Source: an uncultured Pseudomonadota bacterium (GTDB lineage: Bacteria > Pseudomonadota > Gammaproteobacteria > Methylococcales > Methylomonadaceae). From it: 51,083 nt of DNA. Each line of letters starts with the position of its first letter. Positions within the stretch are counted from its first letter, which is position 1. The translations under genes were made by a program, and so were the position numbers. Location of the stretch: positions 1 to 51,083 of the forward strand of contig CAIPQN010000061.1 in the NCBI GenBank assembly GCA_903867225.1, written 5' to 3'. Shown in pieces: positions 47,337 through 51,083 of this stretch. The notes under the pieces are model-generated. The model was not told the origin of the DNA. It saw only the letters and a program-made list of their open reading frames with translations, and made no database searches.

Positions 47337-48250
47337 AATGTCCCAGCGGCTAAATTCGCCGAATTACCTACTTTAGAATTCAAATTAAACAACACGCTAT
47401 AAAGTTGTTGCGCGGCTTTTTGGTTTGTATTTGTCCACAAATTTACACGTCCATCACAATAACGTTGCCGTAGAACGACTGACGCTGATTCCATTTTTAC
47501 CGTCGTTTTTTTCCATAATTCGGCATCATCGCATAAACGATTTTTAGCTTGAGCAGTTGCTACAAAAAATGATTTTAACGCGGCTTTGTGATTATCTGCC
47601 CACGATTGTTTAAACACATAACCCAATGTAGGTACATTTTCAGCAATACCTAAATCTTGTTGTAATTCTTTGCCATCTAGCAATTGCCGATAACCTTGAG
47701 TTTCCAGCTGTGCGGCAAAATGCCAGTATGTCAAAACTGCATCCACTCGCTGATTTTTAAGTTGTTCATTGATTAACGGCGGCGCACCAAAAACTTTTTC
47801 AACCGTTGTGTTTAAATCAACATTTTGTTTTTTGCCCGCCGCCTGCAACAACAACCAATTTTTATCCAATTCACCGCCAGCAATGCCCAATTTTTTTCCC
47901 GCTAACTCTTTTATATCGTGAATTGTGCTATTTGCAGGAACAACTAACGCGCCAAACGTATTTGAATAGGGGTAAAAAACAAATTCACTTCCTATATTTC
48001 GCGTTTGTGAAACCCACAAAAAATCCGACACAATCATATCAACTGCGCCCGATTGCAATGCAATTTTAGCGGCTTCGGCAGTGGCGACAGGTTGCGTTTG
48101 AATTTGAAAATCAGGCGATTCAGGCAAAACAGAAAGTTCCCAATCTAATGTGCCAGATGCTTGCACGCCGATTCGTAATGTGGATTTTTCAGCAGCAAAA
48201 GTTGGCGCGGCAATTAAAGTCGAAATAAAAATAGCAGTTAATTTCATCAT
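47321..48250 (-). CDS. NMT1/SsuA-like periplasmic binding protein
   Basis: A 309-residue exported binding protein: signal peptide (about 1-19), then two alternating alpha/beta lobes. TAEAAKIALQSGAVDMIVSDF and ELAGKKLGIAGG are characteristic of the NMT1/SsuA/NrtA fold. Two late cysteines (CDDAELW, RYCDG) may form a disulfide. Possible substrates are sulfonates, nitrate, pyrimidine thiamine precursors or other small compounds. Gene order phosphatase-binding protein-permease-ATPase suggests a single transcript. Confidence 0.85.
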   Translation of the reverse strand: MMKLTAIFISTLIAAPTFAAEKSTLRIGVQASGTLDWELSVLPESPDFQIQTQPVATAEAAKIALQSGAVDMIVSDFLWVSQTRNIGSEFVFYPYSNTFGALVVPANSTIHDIKELAGKKLGIAGGELDKNWLLLQAAGKKQNVDLNTTVEKVFGAPPLINEQLKNQRVDAVLTYWHFAAQLETQGYRQLLDGKELQQDLGIAENVPTLGYVFKQSWADNHKAALKSFFVATAQAKNRLCDDAELWKKTTVKMESASVVLRQRYCDGRVNLWTNTNQKAAQQLYSVLFNLNSKVGNSANLAAGTFWTAE

Positions 48251-48256
48251 TTTTTC

Positions 48257-48907
48257 TCAAATAAAATGTGGCAATAATTCCGTCGTTTGTAAGAAACAAT
48301 GTAACGGCTGACAATCTTGTAATTGCTTAGGATTATGTGCGCCACTCGCTACACCAATCGACGCAATGCCTGCATTTAACGCCATCTGTAAATCATGCGT
48401 TGAATCACCTACCATCAACGTTCGTTCTGGTGAAATTTTGGTGTATGCCATAATTTCTTCCAGCATCAATGGATGCGGCTTGGATTTCGTTTCGTCGGCA
48501 CAGCGTGTAAGGCAAAACAAGTCGCGTGTATTCGTCGCGTCTAAGGCTTCATCCAATCCTTCACGCGTTTTTCCTGTCGCAATCGCTAATTTAAAACCTG
48601 CTTGATTTAATGTTTCGAGCATTTCATAAACGCCTGAAAATAAATCATCGCGGCTAATTTTTTTTGAGAAATAAGCGGTTTCATAACGATTCACTAAATC
48701 CAAAACTTCCTCTGCATTTGCGTCAGGAAATAAGGCTTCAATTGCCCGTTCAATACTCAAACCAATTACATCTTTGGCGGCTTGATAATCTGGCATTGCG
48801 TGGCGTGTCTCGTTGGAAGTATTTTGTAAGCAACGCGCAATCCAATCAATCGAATCGATTAGCGTGCCGTCCCAATCAAAAATTAGTAAATCAAAGCGGT
48901 TTTTCAT
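48257..48907 (-). CDS. HAD-family phosphatase (phosphoglycolate-phosphatase type)
   Basis: A 216-residue HAD hydrolase: DWDGTLIDS (motif I, about 11), ATGKTREG (motif II, about 110), SKPHPLM (motif III lysine, about 142) and MVGDSTHDLQMALNAG (motif IV, about 166). The helical cap lies at about 20-85. This fits Gph/YfnB-like enzymes; similar genes often sit beside rluC, which is not seen here. It is first in the ABC unit, with a 6-bp gap. Confidence 0.88.
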   Translation of the reverse strand: MKNRFDLLIFDWDGTLIDSIDWIARCLQNTSNETRHAMPDYQAAKDVIGLSIERAIEALFPDANAEEVLDLVNRYETAYFSKKISRDDLFSGVYEMLETLNQAGFKLAIATGKTREGLDEALDATNTRDLFCLTRCADETKSKPHPLMLEEIMAYTKISPERTLMVGDSTHDLQMALNAGIASIGVASGAHNPKQLQDCQPLHCFLQTTELLPHFI

Positions 48908-48959
48908 GTGTGTTTGTGTTCCAGTTGGTTAAGTTTGAATTCTCATTTAGTTATTCGTA

Positions 48960-49258
48960 TTACGCAAACATGAAAAAACATCTTTCACATCGACAAAAAT
49001 AAAAAACGGGCGTGTCAAAAAGTAGGATTTCATCGTAACGGATTTGGGTTTGGTCGCAGGTTTTTGAGCAGTTTGTTTCGTCTAACATGATGCAATACGT
49101 CACAGGAATTTCAACTTTTCCGCCGTTTTTGTGAATGCGATCGACAATGAATTCATAAAAATGTGCGAAAAAATCAGCAAAGTTTTTTAGGTCAAAATCT
49201 AAATCTGAAAATGCGGCGTATTGCCAACAAAATTTTCAAGTGTTGGATAATTGTTCAT
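48960..49258 (-). pseudogene. Frameshifted small gene downstream of the PIN toxin
   Basis: A strong ribosome site (AGGAG, 49271-49267) and ATG at 49258 open MNNYPTLENF, but that frame stops after 19 codons. Moving by one base gives a long frame, QYAAFSDLDFDLKNFADFF, continuing through IVDRIHKNGGKVEIPVTYC to a stop at 48962-48960. The total is 299 bp, one base short of a whole number of codons, which points to a single-base indel (a run of T/G near 49228-49233). The family is unknown; it holds two CX4C-like cysteine pairs. Alternatively the first 36 bp were pasted from another site (see repeats). Confidence 0.6.
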
Positions 49259-49260
49259 TT
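49225..49260. repeat. 36-bp direct repeat, copy 1
   Basis: Matches 49953-49988 at 35 of 36 bases (core TTTTCAAGTGTTGGATAATT here, with A for G in copy 2). It covers the start codon region of the frameshifted gene. The PIN/antitoxin pair lies between the copies. Confidence 0.9.
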
Positions 49261-49273
49261 TTAAAACTCCTGG

Positions 49274-49681
49274 CTAATTTTTAAACAGCAACTTAAATTC
49301 CAAAATCGGTAAAACGGTCAACTTTGGGAACTCAACATTTTTCAATTCATTGAAATGCTTGTCTTCCGTCACAATAAAATCTGCGTTCCCAGCCACCGCA
49401 CAATCAACAAATTTATTGTCATCTTTGTCAGCGTTAATCAAATCCCATTTGAAATAAACCTCTTGTTTCTGGACATTCGGCAAAGCAATCAACGTCTCAA
49501 CAACATTTTGAGCAATCACTGCATTTGTTTTGCGTTCCAAAATTTCTAAATATTCGCTCAAAATTTCGTTACTGATAACCAACTCAAATTTACCCGCCAA
49601 AAGTGCATCAAAAATAATGCGAAAAGGTGACGCTTTTGGAATGGAAACCAGCAAAATGTTCGTGTCTAAAACAACTCTCAT
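49274..49681 (-). CDS. PIN-domain toxin-like ribonuclease (COG1569)
   Basis: A 135-residue PIN-fold protein: VLDTNILL (Asp6), a conserved Glu in SNEILSEYLEIL (about 40), DKDDNKFVDCAVAGNADFIVTEDKHF (acidic cluster, about 85-108, read in pieces). These acidic residues chelate the metal used to cut RNA. Its start overlaps the antitoxin stop by 4 bp (ATGA), the usual toxin-after-antitoxin coupling. AGGAG for the following broken gene lies just beyond its stop. Confidence 0.85.
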   Translation of the reverse strand: MRVVLDTNILLVSIPKASPFRIIFDALLAGKFELVISNEILSEYLEILERKTNAVIAQNVVETLIALPNVQKQEVYFKWDLINADKDDNKFVDCAVAGNADFIVTEDKHFNELKNVEFPKLTVLPILEFKLLFKN

Positions 49682-49914
49682 GCGGATTCATAAGGCGTGC
49701 GTAAATGTTCGCCTAGCCACTGTTCCATCGTGTCATTATTCCAGTTGTTGGCATCCCAAAGTTTATCTATTTCTTCAGTCGCTTTGTTTGCAAAGTAATT
49801 TGCCAACAATTTTTTGATGTCTAGCAACTGTTCTTGATTGATTTGGTAACTGAACATTTTCAGCAACTCAAGCTGTAATTCAGTGAGTTTTTGCGGTTGT
49901 GCTTGTGCAATCAT
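49678..49914 (-). CDS. Putative antitoxin paired with the PIN protein
   Basis: Start set at the ATG 49914, with AGGAG 8 nt upstream; a TTG two codons earlier is too close to that site. The 78-residue product (MIAQAQPQKLTELQLELLKMF) is all-helical and acidic toward the C-terminus (WLGEHLRTPYESA). The same family is found ahead of COG1569 PIN genes in many bacteria, especially cyanobacteria and filamentous proteobacteria. It probably binds and neutralises the PIN toxin. Confidence 0.75.
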   Translation of the reverse strand: MIAQAQPQKLTELQLELLKMFSYQINQEQLLDIKKLLANYFANKATEEIDKLWDANNWNNDTMEQWLGEHLRTPYESA

Positions 49915-49929
49915 TTTCAAAACTCCTCG

Positions 49930-49986
49930 CTAATTTTTCAACGACAACAAAACAACAAAATTTTCAAGTGTTAGATAATTGTTCAT
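49930..49986 (-). CDS. 18-codon remnant or leader ORF before the antitoxin
   Basis: MNNYLTLENFVVLLSLKN, whose first ten residues repeat the start of the frameshifted gene at 49258 with one change. Its stop lies next to the antitoxin ribosome site. It lacks a ribosome site of its own, so it is more likely a duplicated fragment than a translated leader. Confidence 0.4.
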   Translation of the reverse strand: MNNYLTLENFVVLLSLKN

Positions 49987-49988
49987 TT
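49953..49988. repeat. 36-bp direct repeat, copy 2
   Basis: Second copy of the repeat at 49225-49260 (35/36), 728 bp away in the same orientation. It encodes the start of the 18-codon remnant. Confidence 0.9.
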
Positions 49989-50034
49989 GATTAAGTCCCG
50001 TGTTTTAAATGTTTGGCTTGATATTCGTGAATGT

Positions 50035-50445
50035 TCACAGGGATTCAGTATTTTTTGTTTCCATCAATTCAATAATGCGTTTTAACAACGCAATTTCTTT
50101 GTCTTTTTCAGCGTTGAGTAATTGCTGTTTTTCTAATTCGTGTTTTATTTCTATATATTCAGATTTTGAACATGAAGTATGACAACTTTGCTGATTATGC
50201 TGTGCTTGAGTTGCATTATGATTGTTATGCGCTATGAATACATTTGTTTTTTCATCATCACACAATTCACCCAATGGCACTTCAAAAAGTTGCGATAATT
50301 CTTCGATTTTCTCAAAAGTCATTCGACTATTACCACGTTCAATTTCACCATACCCATTTGCTGACATTCCTAGTTTTTCAGCAAGATATTCTTGTGACCA
50401 CTTTCGTGATTGACGAAGTAGTTTAATTTTTTCACGAATGAACAT
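50035..50445 (-). CDS. XRE-family regulator with C-terminal coiled coil
   Basis: A 136-residue protein: helix-turn-helix of the Cro/CI type (about 5-62; SQEYLAEKLGMSANGYGEIERG is the recognition core, residues about 18-39), a Gln/His/Asn-rich linker (about 70-90) and a coiled coil (about 97-128, LEKQQLLNAEKDKEIALLKR) for dimerisation. It diverges from the Gly/Ala-rich small protein gene and is the natural candidate to bind the inverted repeat at 50535-50563. Confidence 0.88.
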   Translation of the reverse strand: MFIREKIKLLRQSRKWSQEYLAEKLGMSANGYGEIERGNSRMTFEKIEELSQLFEVPLGELCDDEKTNVFIAHNNHNATQAQHNQQSCHTSCSKSEYIEIKHELEKQQLLNAEKDKEIALLKRIIELMETKNTESL

Positions 50446-50534
50446 ATACGCATTTCTCGAGTAAATAATCAGAAATTTGGGCTAAAAATCTGTTTTGGTT
50501 GGTGGTTAATTTTGAGTGAGCAATTTAGCATATC

Positions 50535-50563
50535 TCAAACAAATTTATGTCTGATTTGTTTGA
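50535..50563. promoter_or_regulatory. Candidate operator: 10-bp perfect inverted repeat with 9-bp spacer
   Basis: TCAAACAAAT (50535-50544) and ATTTGTTTGA (50554-50563) form a perfect dyad. A third half-site, TTTGTTTGA, lies at 50581-50589, just before the ribosome site of the small protein gene. The position in the divergent gap suits binding by the XRE regulator. Confidence 0.65.
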
Positions 50564-50608
50564 ATGACGAGTTTAAATTTTTTGTTTGAAATTTTAAGAG
50601 GTGTAAAA

Positions 50609-50848
50609 ATGTCCATTGATAAATCTATAAACATCGGTAACGCTGGCAATGAAATGTCAAAAAAAATAACGGGAACTAGTGAAGTAAGTGCTGGACGAAC
50701 TGTTGTAGCCGCTGGGTCTGGAGCTGCCTTAGGTGGGATTGCAGCAGGAACAGTAGCTGTTGTAGGTGGTGTTGCAGCAGCTCCTATAGCTATTCCACTT
50801 GCAGCGGTTGGTGCTGTTGCGGCTGGAATTTTTAGTTTATTTGATTAG
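50609..50848 (+). CDS. Small Gly/Ala-zipper protein of unknown function
   Basis: A 79-residue protein starting at 50609, with AAGAGGTG 6 nt upstream; an in-frame start at 50564 lies inside the operator and is rejected. The N-terminal 30 residues are polar (MSIDKSINIGNAGNEMSKK). The rest is two glycine-zipper-like hydrophobic helices (about 36-55 and 56-78, e.g. GSGAALGGIAAGTVAVVGG), able to insert in membranes. It could be a pore-forming toxin, bacteriocin-like peptide or a membrane accessory protein; the sequence does not decide. Confidence 0.7.
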   Translation: MSIDKSINIGNAGNEMSKKITGTSEVSAGRTVVAAGSGAALGGIAAGTVAVVGGVAAAPIAIPLAAVGAVAAGIFSLFD

Positions 50849-50861
50849 TGGGGTAATCATC

Positions 50862-50963
50862 ATGTCACAAAAAAAATGCCCAGAATGCAACGGAAAGGGA
50901 GTTTATATCCCAGACTCGGATGAATATAGCACGTCTAACGAGCAAGTGTTACCAACGCTTTAA
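50862..50963 (+). CDS. Short zinc-ribbon ORF, probably truncated
   Basis: A 33-codon frame 13 bp after the zipper gene: MSQKKCPECNGKGVYIPD and 15 more residues. CPECNGKG is a DnaJ-type CXXCXGXG zinc knuckle; such ribbons normally have a second cysteine pair, missing here. The stop codon lies exactly at the edge of the terminal inverted-repeat element, so the gene was probably cut by its insertion. Ribosome site is weak (GGGG). Confidence 0.5.
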   Translation: MSQKKCPECNGKGVYIPDSDEYSTSNEQVLPTL

Positions 50964-50964
50964 A

Positions 50965-51077
50965 TTTGACCCCTTAGCAACGGAATAAGCTAATCCATTT
51001 AACGAAAAATAGAATATCGTAGAAATCAATAACGACAATGGATTGAAGTCATAAACCACACTTCAATAGGGGGTCAA
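50965..51077. mobile_element. Inverted-repeat-bounded element or insertion-sequence end
   Basis: TTTGACCCCT at 50965-50974 is matched in inverse by AGGGGGTCAA at 51068-51077 (one mismatch), about 113 bp overall. Inside, AATCCATT and AATGGATT form a second inverted pair. No coding frame is present. It may be a small non-autonomous element (MITE-like) or the end of a larger insertion sequence continuing past the window. Confidence 0.5.
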
Positions 51078-51083
51078 TTAAAA

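Noticed and set aside
50564-50608. Upstream start of the Gly/Ala-zipper protein
   Set aside because: It would place the operator half-site inside the gene and has no ribosome site, whereas the ATG at 50609 has AAGAGGTG.

Overview
The window looks like chromosomal DNA of an AT-rich (roughly 40% GC by eye) gammaproteobacterium. The neighbourhoods rhodanese-secB-gpsA / gpmI-envC-ctpA, ftsY-ftsE-ftsX, engB-cytochrome c4-dsbA and folP-purB are typical of that class. The desaturase, the coiled-coil/beta-barrel surface protein and the cox-assembly remnants would fit a methanotroph-like or sulfur-oxidiser-like lineage, but no diagnostic metabolic gene is present, so the order is uncertain. Coding density is very high, with many 1-40 bp overlaps between neighbours. 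Both ends look mobile: a transposase-like gene start at base 49 on the minus strand, and an inverted-repeat element at the right edge. This could mean a contig broken at repeats.

Layout. 320-7747: desaturase; minus-strand rhodanese-secB-gpsA; plus-strand gpmI-envC-ctpA (glycolysis, septal amidase activation, periplasmic protease). 7810-13441: leftovers of a cytochrome c oxidase assembly locus (DUF2909, SURF1, a Sco-like CX3C protein) run into one continuous frame that joins a shortened heme A synthase (CtaA) to a complete FtsY SRP receptor. An Uma2-type nuclease gene and ftsE-ftsX follow. 13442-18167 (minus): a double-PAS methyl-accepting protein, murU, a small exported protein and rlmJ. 18320-22910: thiD-thiE, an esterase, an orphan double ABC ATPase and aroE. 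22949-33157: parE, engB, cytochrome c4, dsbA, a diguanylate cyclase, folP, purB, an orphan ParA and lnt.

33248-37443: PBP1b, lolA and a strongly transcribed-looking surface protein with a clear sigma-70 promoter and terminator. 37520-41145 (minus): a compact four-gene redox operon (outer-membrane porin, di-heme peroxidase-like protein, FMN-binding protein, four-helix His-bearing membrane protein). 41228-44570: dciA and a GGDEF-EAL protein. 44743-48907: anmK, then a HAD phosphatase and an SsuABC/NMT1-like ABC transporter. 48960-51083 is accessory: a frameshifted gene, a PIN toxin/antitoxin pair between 36-bp direct repeats, an XRE regulator divergent from a Gly/Ala-zipper small protein with a well-formed operator between them, a short zinc-ribbon ORF that ends at the border of a terminal inverted-repeat element, and that element itself.

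The most unusual feature is the CtaA-FtsY fusion at 9421-11115. The CtaA part appears to lack transmembrane helices 3 and 4 and so is probably not a working heme A synthase. It would serve as a multi-span membrane anchor in place of the usual FtsY acidic domain. Next in interest are the four-gene flavin/heme operon and the regulator-operator-zipper locus near the right end. No tRNA, rRNA, CRISPR array or riboswitch was recognised.
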